Positions 15,988-24,224 of a stretch of 27,952 bases of DNA are shown here, in pieces (within the stretch, counting starts at the first letter, position 1; each line of letters starts with the position of its first letter). The translations under genes and the position numbers were made by a program. Below the pieces are notes generated by a model. It was not told where the DNA came from and did no database searches. It worked only from the letters and a program-made list of their open reading frames with translations. The DNA is taken from the NCBI GenBank assembly GCA_964352785.1, contig CAYGTI010000034.1, positions 1 to 27,952 of the forward strand, given 5' to 3'. This DNA comes from JACOMS01 sp964352785. GTDB taxonomy: Bacteria > Pseudomonadota > Alphaproteobacteria > Caulobacterales > Maricaulaceae.

Positions 15988-16581
15988 TTACTTCTTGTTC
16001 CCGATCTTGGATTCGGTTCCGGCCAAGATGCGTTTAATATTATCAATATGGCGTATAAAAATAATCACCGCGAGCACGGCGGCCATAATAGCTATATCAT
16101 AGCGCCCCATATAAAGCGCGACAAGAGGGGAGGTGCCCGTAGCCCAGAGCGCGGCCAAGGATGACATCCTAAACATAGCGGCCATGGCTAACCAAATGGC
16201 AGCTGCTAACAGCCCGATGGGCCATGCCGTGGCCAGCAGGCAGCCAAAAAATGTGGCAACGCCTTTGCCGCCTTTAAAACGTAACCAAATAGGAAAACAG
16301 TGTCCCAGCAAAGCTGCGACCCCGGCGATTAATCCATAAGGGTGCCCAATAAAATGTTGAATAATCAGAGCGGCAGCGGCGGCTTTTCCCGCGTCCAGTA
16401 AAAGCGTTAATGCGGCGAGGTCTTTGCGTCCCGTCCGCAAAACATTTGTTGCGCCGATATTACCGGACCCGATTGTGCGAATATCGCCTTGTCCAAAAAG
16501 CCGCGCTATCAATAAGCCAAACGGGAGTGAGCCCAAAATATACCCGGCGCCGAGCGCGATTAATACAAATGAAGTTTCCAT
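15988..16581 (-). CDS. plsY: Acyl-phosphate:glycerol-3-phosphate acyltransferase
   Basis: PlsY transfers an acyl chain from acyl-phosphate (made by PlsX) to glycerol-3-phosphate, the first committed step of phospholipid synthesis in the inner membrane. The 197-aa protein is strongly hydrophobic with five to six membrane segments. It has the three conserved loops: SGNIGATN (about 39-46), GHCFPIWLRFKGGKGVAT (about 93-110) and the HIDNIKR stretch near the C-terminus. The gene precedes dprA by 6 bases, a common alphaproteobacterial pair. No clear Shine-Dalgarno is seen before the ATG at 16581. The 47-base gap to the patatin gene upstream has only a weak 4-bp stem with four T's, not enough to call a terminator. 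Confidence 0.96.
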   Translation of the reverse strand: METSFVLIALGAGYILGSLPFGLLIARLFGQGDIRTIGSGNIGATNVLRTGRKDLAALTLLLDAGKAAAAALIIQHFIGHPYGLIAGVAALLGHCFPIWLRFKGGKGVATFFGCLLATAWPIGLLAAAIWLAMAAMFRMSSLAALWATGTSPLVALYMGRYDIAIMAAVLAVIIFIRHIDNIKRILAGTESKIGNKK

Positions 16582-16628
16582 AGCGCGAAGGTGCCGAAAA
16601 GGCCCAAGCCTGTCAAAGGGTATTCGGC

Positions 16629-18827
16629 TTAAAATGTTCGTCCAAATTTAAAGAATAGTGCGGCGTTGTCATCGTCGCCGTAAGCCGCGCCTAAAAAAGC
16701 TGGGCCCAGAGGCGTTTCAATACCGATATACATAGACCCGGAGACTGTTCCGATGTCTTCAGTGTTGTCTTCTAGGAAAAAGAGAGGAAATTCTGCATAT
16801 TCCATAACTGCACCAACATAGATGGGCAGATCAAGTAACTTACCTGTCGAGGTGAGACGTTCAAATAACTCGAGCGAGACAAAAGAAAACTCATCAACTA
16901 AAATTGAATTGTTTGCGAATGAACTGATTTGCCGAAAACCGCCGAGAGAGAAACTACCTGTACCTAGTTGGTTGCTGTTTGGTGATGTCCCGTATCGGGC
17001 ATTCAGCAATGCGCCTATGCCTTCAACCTCAAAAGCGCTAAGCCATGAGGCTTCAAGCTGATCAATCTCCGGCCTTAATTCATCGCCGATATTGAATATT
17101 CGTCGTGCTGAAATGCGCATGCGTTGCCCGGAGGTTGGCCAGTCATTGCGGTCAAGCGTATCGACTCCAAAATACAGCCCGGCAGAACCAATATCGAGCG
17201 TTGTTTGCTGAAAACCTTCGTCGTTATCTATGGTGTTGGAAATATGACGGTTCAGAACGGCCCCTTCTGCGGCGATAACGCCCCATGTTCCGAGCTCTCG
17301 ACCAATACGGCCACGAACACCAAGGTCTCGTTGCCAGAGGTCAGCCAGCCTAAGGCCAAAGAAGTCAAAGGGCTGCAACTGCCATGTTGCAAAGGCTTCC
17401 GGTTGAATAAAAAACCTCCCTTTGGGGCCAAAGGGTTGGTAAAGTTCCAGAGAGAGTCCCACATTTGTACCCAACTCTCCGGACAAGCTAAGGTCACCGC
17501 CTTTTGAGCCCAGCGGTTTGCGAGTAATCCGCGCAAGTATGGAGTAGCTTGAAGTACCGTTAAAGTCATTCGTGGCATTCAGTCCAAGCTGAACGAGATT
17601 TCGGCCTAGTGGGTTGTCTTTTAAGCTAAGTACAGCCTCTCCTGCTGAGCGCCCTATGTCGACTTCTCCAAAACCGCCAAAAGAGGCTAGGTCTCTTAAG
17701 CGGTTGTCTTGCTCGTCTTTGTTACTAAATCCAGATGCAGTCCAACCAAAACGGCCTGCAATGATGGAGTCTTTTACGGGCGTGTTATTGATGATTTTCA
17801 AAACAGGCGGCGCGCCAGTTAATTTGTAGGTGCTGGGGTTCTTCCGAGGCGGCGCGGCTCTGGACTTAATATCCAGCAACTGTGCTGAGAGGTTCTCACC
17901 AACCGTTCGGCCAGCATTTATTCCCTCGGCTGCGCGTTCGTATCCCGCCGTTGAAATCCCCACGTCCTCATTGGGTTTGATGAGGAGCAATTCGCCCTGA
18001 TAGGCTGCGAGTTCTTGTTCTACTTTTTGCCAAATAATAATCGTTGTTATTTGGTTTGCCAATGACCCCACTGAAATGTCTGAATCCGGTTTATTCGGTG
18101 CGTTGGAGACATCAACAGCAATAATAATATCCGCACCCATATTCTTGGCGGCGGCGATGGGTAGGTTGGATGACAAGCCGCCATCAACATAGAGTTCACC
18201 GCCGATTTCGCGCGGGGCAAAAACACCCGGAACGGCCATACTTGCAAGGATGGTCTCGACAATGTCGCCTTGCTTAAACACGGTTTTCTGGCCTTGGTGC
18301 AGGTTGGTGGCGACGGCCCTGAACGGAATTTCAAAATTATCGAAATCCATCTCAAGCGGGACAACGGATAAGATTTTCCGATAATAAGTTTTAAGGCCTT
18401 GCATAGAGGACAACCCGCCCGGGAGTTTTAATCCGTCCGGGCCGTAGCTGGCGATGCTGCCTGAGAAATAGGAATCTTCGCGTTCCTTTTCGACAAAGGA
18501 CTTATCCCGACGGGGTACGCCGCCTCTAAAAAGTTCACCCCAATCATTTTGGGTGAGTATTTCGGCGATCTCATTGGCTGAATATCCGTTGGCGTAAAAC
18601 GATCCAACGACCGCACCCATGCTTGTCCCTGTGATACAGTGAACAGGTATCCCAAGCTCGTCCATCACCTGCATGACGCCGACTTGTGTGCTGGCTTTGG
18701 CACCGCCGCCGCTCAGAACGAGGCCGACGTCTAAGCCGTTTTCATCATTATCATCACAGGCCCAAACCGGCGCTGACAAAAATGCAGAGCCGAATAAAAG
18801 CGAAGCGACGAACTTGACGTAAAACAT
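16629..18827 (-). CDS. Patatin-like phospholipase with C-terminal outer-membrane barrel (type Vd-like)
   Basis: A secreted patatin-family lipase joined to an outer-membrane barrel, the arrangement of PlpD-type (type Vd) autotransporters. From ATG 18827 it is 732 aa with a signal peptide (1-23, PVWA|C). The patatin domain has the oxyanion loop GGGAKAS (40-46), the nucleophile elbow GTSMG with Ser69, and the DGG motif in VDGGLSSNLP carrying the catalytic Asp. A linker/POTRA-like region follows (around residue 315-380), then a barrel of surface-antigen type ending in Phe (FKFGRTF). The open frame extends to 19028, but that would overlap the chorismate mutase gene by 125 bases and bury the signal peptide, so 18827 is preferred despite no clear Shine-Dalgarno. 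The Cys after the cleavage site is not in a good lipobox. Confidence 0.9.
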   Translation of the reverse strand: MFYVKFVASLLFGSAFLSAPVWACDDNDENGLDVGLVLSGGGAKASTQVGVMQVMDELGIPVHCITGTSMGAVVGSFYANGYSANEIAEILTQNDWGELFRGGVPRRDKSFVEKEREDSYFSGSIASYGPDGLKLPGGLSSMQGLKTYYRKILSVVPLEMDFDNFEIPFRAVATNLHQGQKTVFKQGDIVETILASMAVPGVFAPREIGGELYVDGGLSSNLPIAAAKNMGADIIIAVDVSNAPNKPDSDISVGSLANQITTIIIWQKVEQELAAYQGELLLIKPNEDVGISTAGYERAAEGINAGRTVGENLSAQLLDIKSRAAPPRKNPSTYKLTGAPPVLKIINNTPVKDSIIAGRFGWTASGFSNKDEQDNRLRDLASFGGFGEVDIGRSAGEAVLSLKDNPLGRNLVQLGLNATNDFNGTSSYSILARITRKPLGSKGGDLSLSGELGTNVGLSLELYQPFGPKGRFFIQPEAFATWQLQPFDFFGLRLADLWQRDLGVRGRIGRELGTWGVIAAEGAVLNRHISNTIDNDEGFQQTTLDIGSAGLYFGVDTLDRNDWPTSGQRMRISARRIFNIGDELRPEIDQLEASWLSAFEVEGIGALLNARYGTSPNSNQLGTGSFSLGGFRQISSFANNSILVDEFSFVSLELFERLTSTGKLLDLPIYVGAVMEYAEFPLFFLEDNTEDIGTVSGSMYIGIETPLGPAFLGAAYGDDDNAALFFKFGRTF

Positions 18828-18903
18828 AAGTGTGATTGGTAAGATTCGATTTAACGTTGGGTTAAATCCTCGTGATAAAATGCCTCCAGAGGTTTGGCTT
18901 TGA

Positions 18904-19692
18904 TCAAGTGTTTTCTCGAAGAGGTTTCGGTAAGTAGCCAATAATTTTTGCGGACGAGTCTTGGGCGAGAACCGTTTGAAATTTACTATGCTCATGATCC
19001 ACAAAATCATCGATTGAGATGAGGACATTGTCTCCGGCTTCGGCGCGCCTCACGCCGGATAACCCGGTGCTCGCAATCACATTTGGTTTTTTCAGAGCCA
19101 AGAGCGTTATGTCATGGCCCGACGGGTGCCGCTCTGCAGTTGCGACGGCAACGGCGCGCGGCCAATCCTGATTGCTGATGCGCGGGAGGCCCGCAAGAAT
19201 TGACATATCATCCATAGCGCCGCCTCGGCACAGCGCGCTCCACCAGCTATGCATGCCGCCGGGGGCAGGCAAAATAGCCACGCCTTCATCCTCGGCGTAG
19301 GCAGCGGCTAGCGCTGCGCTTGCGGTGGGATAAGATTGTGAGGGTATAGCCGCGCCAAACCTGTCTCGCACTAATCGCCACACATCGAGTGCGTCGCCTT
19401 CGAGCGCGATGTGCAGGCGCATCGGCCCTTGTAGAGCGAGACTTGCACTCACGAGTTCTGCCCAAATGCGGGAGACCAAATGCGGCGATGTATCTATGGA
19501 GCTTTGCGCCAAATCGCGCACCAGCGAGGCTTCACGGGAGGGCCGCCACAGACGGGCCCCTGTTTTAGCGCGCCGAACCGCACCTGCAAGCTCAAGGCGC
19601 TCGGAAATAAGCTGCAAAAGCGCATTGTCGACTCGGTCGATTTCCGCTCTGATGTGGGTCATATCCGTTAGTGGGTTTTTTTGTTCACTCAT
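18904..19692 (-). CDS. AroQ-type chorismate mutase with extra C-terminal domain
   Basis: The first ~90 residues are an all-helical AroQ chorismate mutase domain: IRAEIDRVDNALLQLISERLELA, the Arg/Lys-rich GARLWRPSREA segment, and the closing IWAELVSASLALQ helix. This enzyme turns chorismate into prephenate for Phe and Tyr synthesis. Residues ~95-262 form a second domain. Its opening (MRLHIALEGDALDVWRLVRD), the AALAAAYAEDEGVAILPAP stretch and the later HDITLLAL strand suggest a degenerate prephenate-dehydratase-like fold, but I do not see the dehydratase Thr-Phe-Arg catalytic motif. It may be regulatory. The gene lies 6 bases after the methyltransferase gene and 76 bases before the patatin ATG. 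No hisC or tyrA is next to it. The mutase domain is secure; the second domain's role is not. Confidence 0.85.
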   Translation of the reverse strand: MSEQKNPLTDMTHIRAEIDRVDNALLQLISERLELAGAVRRAKTGARLWRPSREASLVRDLAQSSIDTSPHLVSRIWAELVSASLALQGPMRLHIALEGDALDVWRLVRDRFGAAIPSQSYPTASAALAAAYAEDEGVAILPAPGGMHSWWSALCRGGAMDDMSILAGLPRISNQDWPRAVAVATAERHPSGHDITLLALKKPNVIASTGLSGVRRAEAGDNVLISIDDFVDHEHSKFQTVLAQDSSAKIIGYLPKPLRENT

Positions 19693-19698
19693 AACGAA

Positions 19699-20448
19699 TT
19701 AGTCCCGAGAGGCCGTGTTACCTGCAGACGTTCCAATAGGCGTCGCCCCAAACACAGGTCGCGTCACCCGGTGCTGTTTGCGGCCTGCGGGCTCCGCATA
19801 AAGACGTTTTACCGCTTCGACAAGGACAAGTCCTGAGAAACCCGGCCACACGGTTTCGCCGAACCGTTCAAAAACTTCGCGCAAGGCCGGCCCCGTTAGA
19901 AACCGAAGCGGGGGCGCGTAAAGCGCGCCTGACCAGATTGTCGGCTCGAACCGCGCAACGCGCAACGCGCTGCGTAATTGCGCGCGGCTGAACGGGCGGC
20001 CTGTCCCGAACGGGCTACGCTCGGAGCGCGCCCATAATCCTGCCCGGTTTGCCGCAATGATAATGATCCGCCCTTCGGGTTTTGTGATGCGCCAAAGCTC
20101 ATTCAGCAATCCCGCGAGATTTTCTGTTTCCTCAGCGGCATGCGCAACAAGGATATTATCAAATTGGGCATCAGCAAATGGCAATAAATCATCCTGTACG
20201 AGGCAACTGATGATACCCCGACGAGAGCTTTGCGCCAAAGCACCTTGTTGGCCCGGCATAGCCAGTATCAAGCGCTTCGCATGTTCGAGGTATGGCACGA
20301 TGTAGGGCGTTCCGTAACCATAAGCGAGAATTTCTCTGCCGTTTAGGTCTGGCCAGACGGTTTCCAGCCTGCGGGCTGCCATAGCCTGTGCGGCTTGCCC
20401 CAGCTTTGAGGCATAAAATTTTTCCAAATGAATTACGTTTTGACGCAT
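19699..20448 (-). CDS. Class I SAM-dependent methyltransferase-like protein
   Basis: A 249-aa cytoplasmic protein with a Methyltransf_11-like core. Motif I is atypical (ILAYGYGTPY instead of a D-x-G-x-G loop). Later elements fit: LVQDDLLPFADAQFDNILVAHAAEE (motif II region with a conserved FD) and ELWRITKPEGRIIIIA (motif III). The C-terminal third is Arg-rich with a PFG-x-GRPFSRAQL segment that I recall from an uncharacterised alphaproteobacterial methyltransferase family often near gloB or rnhA. The frame runs to 20514, but that would overlap the divergent yidD; the ATG at 20448 begins MRQNVIHLEKFYAS, the usual family start. Substrate unknown. It shares a likely transcript with the chorismate mutase gene (6-base gap). 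Confidence 0.8.
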   Translation of the reverse strand: MRQNVIHLEKFYASKLGQAAQAMAARRLETVWPDLNGREILAYGYGTPYIVPYLEHAKRLILAMPGQQGALAQSSRRGIISCLVQDDLLPFADAQFDNILVAHAAEETENLAGLLNELWRITKPEGRIIIIAANRAGLWARSERSPFGTGRPFSRAQLRSALRVARFEPTIWSGALYAPPLRFLTGPALREVFERFGETVWPGFSGLVLVEAVKRLYAEPAGRKQHRVTRPVFGATPIGTSAGNTASRD

Positions 20449-20492
20449 GATGAAACATCTATACGCTACTCTTAGATTCTGACGAGGAAAAA

Positions 20493-20807
20493 GTGCGCCG
20501 TAAGCTGATATCATATCCAGCGATTGTTTTGATCAAGGCCTACAAATATACGCTGAGTCCAGCTTTGACTATGCTCGGTGTGCGTTGCCGCCATACGCCG
20601 TCCTGTTCCTCTTACGCCATTGAAGCGATGGAGCGCTACGGCTTTTGGGCCGGGGGTTGGATGGTTGCAGCCCGCCTGAGCCGCTGTCATCCAATTAAAT
20701 CTCTCGGGGCGACAGATGGGGTTGATAATGTGCCCAAATCTATTACTAAACCGCCTTTATGGGCGCCGTGGCGGTATGGCCGTTGGCGCGGAACACATAC
20801 GGAATAA
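20493..20807 (+). CDS. yidD: Membrane protein insertion efficiency factor YidD
   Basis: YidD is a small membrane-associated protein that assists YidC-dependent insertion of inner-membrane proteins. The 104-aa product has the amphipathic N-terminal helix (YPAIVLIKAYKYTLSP) and the diagnostic core CRHTPSCSSYAIEAMERYG with three Cys, followed by RCHPI. The start is GTG at 20493 with GAGGAAA at good distance. The C-terminal ~35 residues after the core are variable in the family. Here yidD lies not with rpmH-rnpA-yidC but 4 bases before thrS, an arrangement I recall from other alphaproteobacteria. It is transcribed divergently from the methyltransferase gene, with 44 bases between the starts. Confidence 0.94.
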   Translation: MRRKLISYPAIVLIKAYKYTLSPALTMLGVRCRHTPSCSSYAIEAMERYGFWAGGWMVAARLSRCHPIKSLGATDGVDNVPKSITKPPLWAPWRYGRWRGTHTE

Positions 20808-20811
20808 AACC

Positions 20812-22755
20812 ATGGTCACACTTACTTTTCCAGACGGGGCCACCCGCGATTATGAGAGCGGCGTGACGGCTATGGACGTTGCCAAATCCATCTCCAAAGG
20901 GCTGGCGAAAAAGGTTCTGGCCGCAAAGGTTGACGGCGAACTACGGGATGCGTCACGCGAAATTGTGGCAGATGCTAAAATCGAGCTTGTGACCGCCGCA
21001 GACCCTGAAGGGTTGGAGCTGATCCGGCACGACGCCGCGCATGTGCTCGCGGAGGCAGTTCAAGAGCTGTTCCCCGGCACTCAAGTGACGATTGGACCGG
21101 TCATTGAAAATGGGTTTTATTATGACTTTGCCCGCGACGAGCCTTTTTCCGAGGAAGATTTTGCCGCGATTGAAAAAAAGATGCGGTTTATTGTTGAGCG
21201 GAACACGCCGTTCACACGCGAAGTTTGGGACCGTAATGAGGCCATCAAACTGTTCGAAGGTATGGGCGAGACCTACAAGGCGGAACTGATCTCCGACCTT
21301 CCTGAGCACGAAGTGATTACGCTTTACCGTCAAGGCAATTGGTTCGATCTGTGTTTGGGCCCGCACCTGCCCAGCACTGGCAAAGTCGGTAAGGCGTTCA
21401 AATTAATGAAGGTTGCGGGCGCTTATTGGCGCGGGGATGCAAAGAACGCTCAATTGCAACGTATTTACGGCACCGCTTGGGCGTCTCAAGAGGATCTGGA
21501 CGCGCATCTTCATCAACTTGAAGAAGCCGAGAAACGGGATCACCGCAAGCTGGGCCGTGAGCTGAATTTATTCCACATGCAGCCCGAAGCGCAAGGCATG
21601 GTGTTCTGGCACGACAAAGGCGCAACGCTTTGGCGGGAGGTTGAAAATTATATTCGCCGGCGCCTACAAGGTGAAGCCTACCAAGAAGTTAAAACACCCA
21701 TGCTGATCGACAACCAACTTTGGAAAGATTCCGGACACTGGGAAAAGTTTCGCGATGGTATGTTTGTCTCAGAGGTGTCCCACGGTTCCCACGACGAGGT
21801 TCACGCACTCAAACCCATGAACTGCCCGGCCCACGTGCAAGTGTTTAATCAAGGCTTGAAATCCTATCGGGATTTGCCGCTCAAAATGGCTGAGTTTGGC
21901 TGTTGCCACCGTAATGAGCCGTCAGGGGCACTACATGGGATCATGCGTGTGCGAGGCTTTACACAGGACGACGCGCATATTTTCTGTACAGAAGACCAGA
22001 TCACCGGCGAGACAAAATCATTTATCCGGCTACTTAAATCCGTTTATGAGGATTTCGGATTTACAGATGTCAAAGTCAAATTCTCTGACCGACCGGATGT
22101 TCGCGCCGGGACAGACGCGCAGTGGGACGCGTCCGAGCTTGCTCTTAAAACTGCCGTCGAAGCTGCTGGACTGGAAACAACAGACAATCCGGGCGAGGGC
22201 GCTTTTTACGGACCGAAGCTGGAGTTTGTCCTGCGCGATGCTATTGGCCGTGATTGGCAGTGCGGTACGCTGCAAGTCGACCAGATTGTCCCCGAGCGCC
22301 TTGGAGCAACCTATATCGGCGAAGATGACCAGCGACATACTCCCGTGATGCTACACCGGGCCATTTTAGGGTCTTTGGAGCGGTTCATTGGTATTCTGAT
22401 TGAGGAACATGCCGGGAAGTTTCCGCTCTGGCTTTCGCCTGTTCAAGTCGTTGTTGCCACGATTACCTCTGATGCGGATGATTACGCTCAAGACGTTGTC
22501 TCTAAGCTGCGCGCCGCAGGGCTGCGGGCTGAGGTGGATGTGCGTAACGAGAAAATCAATTACAAAATCAGAGAGCACTCTGTTGGAAAAATTCCGGTTA
22601 TTGCCGTCGTCGGCCGCCGCGAAGCCGAAGAGGGCAAGGTCGCTCTGCGCCGCCTTGGTGATCAAAATAGGCAGCAAGAGATTTTAGAACTAAGCGAGGC
22701 TATAGACGCGCTGAGGTGCGAGGCGCTCGCGCCTGACCTTGCGCGCCAAACTTAG
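20812..22755 (+). CDS. thrS: Threonyl-tRNA synthetase
   Basis: Charges tRNA-Thr with threonine. From ATG 20812 it is 647 aa with the full class II layout: N-terminal TGS domain (VTLTFPDGATRDYESG...), editing domain with the HDAAHVLAEAVQ zinc/editing motif (second H-x-x-x-H partner further on), class II core with motif 2 HRNEPSGALHGIMRVRGFTQDDAH and motif 3-type GSLERFIGILIEEHAGKFPLWLSP, and a C-terminal anticodon-binding domain (VVVATITSDADDYAQDV). The zinc-binding Cys is in MNCPAH. An in-frame ATG at 20716 lies inside yidD and is rejected, because the TGS domain begins right at 20812. It follows yidD by 4 bases and is followed by the O-antigen ligase gene after 11 bases. Confidence 0.97.
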   Translation: MVTLTFPDGATRDYESGVTAMDVAKSISKGLAKKVLAAKVDGELRDASREIVADAKIELVTAADPEGLELIRHDAAHVLAEAVQELFPGTQVTIGPVIENGFYYDFARDEPFSEEDFAAIEKKMRFIVERNTPFTREVWDRNEAIKLFEGMGETYKAELISDLPEHEVITLYRQGNWFDLCLGPHLPSTGKVGKAFKLMKVAGAYWRGDAKNAQLQRIYGTAWASQEDLDAHLHQLEEAEKRDHRKLGRELNLFHMQPEAQGMVFWHDKGATLWREVENYIRRRLQGEAYQEVKTPMLIDNQLWKDSGHWEKFRDGMFVSEVSHGSHDEVHALKPMNCPAHVQVFNQGLKSYRDLPLKMAEFGCCHRNEPSGALHGIMRVRGFTQDDAHIFCTEDQITGETKSFIRLLKSVYEDFGFTDVKVKFSDRPDVRAGTDAQWDASELALKTAVEAAGLETTDNPGEGAFYGPKLEFVLRDAIGRDWQCGTLQVDQIVPERLGATYIGEDDQRHTPVMLHRAILGSLERFIGILIEEHAGKFPLWLSPVQVVVATITSDADDYAQDVVSKLRAAGLRAEVDVRNEKINYKIREHSVGKIPVIAVVGRREAEEGKVALRRLGDQNRQQEILELSEAIDALRCEALAPDLARQT

Positions 22756-22766
22756 GCTAACTCCAG

Positions 22767-24041
22767 ATGCACGAGTATCCAACTGAACCGGAAAAAGCGG
22801 TGCCTGCGGCGCCGAATGAGGTTCCGACATGGCGCAATTATGCGAATGTGGCTATCATTACCGCCGCCTTTGCTTTGCTACCGATCATGTCGCATGCGGG
22901 TGGCCTTGGTATCGCGCCGCTTGCTTTTTTTGTCGGTGTTGTGGGATATCTGACAACGCGCCCCTCGGCCATTTTGGCTATTCCCCCATGGTTTTGGGCG
23001 CTGGGCTTGTTTTTAATCTGGGCGAATATCACGGCGCTTTGGACGCCTTATGAAGATACGCAAACGCTTAAAAACCCAATCAAACTCGGCCTCGGTGTCG
23101 TTATCTTTTTGGGGGCTTTTTTATCTTTTCGCTCCGCAGCTCTTAGTGGCCGTATTTTACTTCGTCATCTTTTAACGGCTATGATGCTGCTCAGCCTCGG
23201 GCTTTTGTTCATTGACCTTTTATCCGGTTATGCGCTGACTCATCTTGTTGATCCACTTAACCCCGGTGAAGATGTGGTTTATAAAAATTTCGGCACCGAA
23301 ATGAACCTTGGCCATGCTGTCACGGTACTGGCGTTGTTTGTGCCTCTTGTCATGATGATGATGCGCCGGGAATTTGTTTTCGGTTGGCTATTTGCTGTAA
23401 TTTTCGCCTTTTTAACCATTATTGTTGCGGTTTTCGCAGGCTTATTCGTAGGTGTTTTATCCATCACCGCGAGCCTTGCGGCAATGTTGGCTGCCCGTAT
23501 TCGGCCGGAATGGACGTTACGCATGATTATTTGGATGGGTATTTTTTCCGTCTTGTTCGCACCACTTATTGGGCTCTTAGCCGGGCAGGCTTCACCGGAA
23601 TTTAAAGCTGCCATACCGTTTTCGTGGGAACACCGCCTTGAGATGTGGGACTACACCACACAGCGTATTTTTGAAGCTCCGCTCCTCGGCCACGGGTTTG
23701 ATGCGGCGCGAACGTTTGATGCGACATTCAGCACACGAGGCATCGAAGCCTGGTCTATTGTGTCATTGCACCCTCACAATGCCGGGCTGCATATATGGGT
23801 GGAGACCGGCTTTATAGGGGCGGCGACGGCCGTGTTTGCATTGCTGACGATGGGTATAGCCGCTGAGCACTTTAGCGAGACGTCAAAACTTAGATCCATG
23901 GCTCTTGCGGGTTTAATCTCAGCGATGATCATTATCTGTAATTTCACGTATGGTGTGTGGCAGGATTGGTGGTGGGCGACGTTGATTCTCGCCAGTGCGG
24001 CGATGTATCTCCTTCCTAAATCTGATGAAAATGTGCCTTAA
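22767..24041 (+). CDS. O-antigen ligase/polymerase (WaaL/Wzy-type) family protein
   Basis: An integral inner-membrane protein of 424 aa with about ten to twelve hydrophobic segments. The Wzy_C/O-antigen-ligase signature is a large periplasmic loop with HRLEMWDYTTQRIFEAPLLG followed by the LHPHNAGLHIWVETGFIGA block, in which the HPHN-x-x-L-x-x-W-x-E-x-G pattern is diagnostic. These proteins join or polymerise polyprenol-linked glycans (WaaL ligates O-antigen to lipid A-core; Wzy polymerises). The sequence alone does not separate the two roles. It starts 11 bases after thrS and precedes a GT2 gene by 183 bases, so it belongs with the surface-glycan group that follows. Confidence 0.9.
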   Translation: MHEYPTEPEKAVPAAPNEVPTWRNYANVAIITAAFALLPIMSHAGGLGIAPLAFFVGVVGYLTTRPSAILAIPPWFWALGLFLIWANITALWTPYEDTQTLKNPIKLGLGVVIFLGAFLSFRSAALSGRILLRHLLTAMMLLSLGLLFIDLLSGYALTHLVDPLNPGEDVVYKNFGTEMNLGHAVTVLALFVPLVMMMMRREFVFGWLFAVIFAFLTIIVAVFAGLFVGVLSITASLAAMLAARIRPEWTLRMIIWMGIFSVLFAPLIGLLAGQASPEFKAAIPFSWEHRLEMWDYTTQRIFEAPLLGHGFDAARTFDATFSTRGIEAWSIVSLHPHNAGLHIWVETGFIGAATAVFALLTMGIAAEHFSETSKLRSMALAGLISAMIIICNFTYGVWQDWWWATLILASAAMYLLPKSDENVP

Positions 24042-24112
24042 TGCATGACACGTTTAATTTTATCCACGACGGTATCGGGAAATGGCTGAGACAAGCCCAA
24101 TTTCCGATTCAG

Positions 24113-24126
24113 AATTCACGTGAATT
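24113..24126. promoter_or_regulatory. 14-bp perfect palindrome upstream of GT2 gene
   Basis: AATTCACGTGAATT is an exact 14-base palindrome in the 183-base gap between the O-antigen ligase gene and the GT2 gene, about 100 bases before the GT2 ATG. It is too short and loop-free for a terminator, so an operator for a dimeric regulator is the natural reading. A TATGAT follows at 24144-24149 but has no well-spaced -35. Confidence 0.45.
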
Positions 24127-24224
24127 GCACTCGATACACGTTTTATGATAGCTTGCTTTACAAATAACTCTGAAACTGTCACCTTTTTCACAACGCAGGA
24201 TTTAAACATAGCGAAGGCCGGGTC

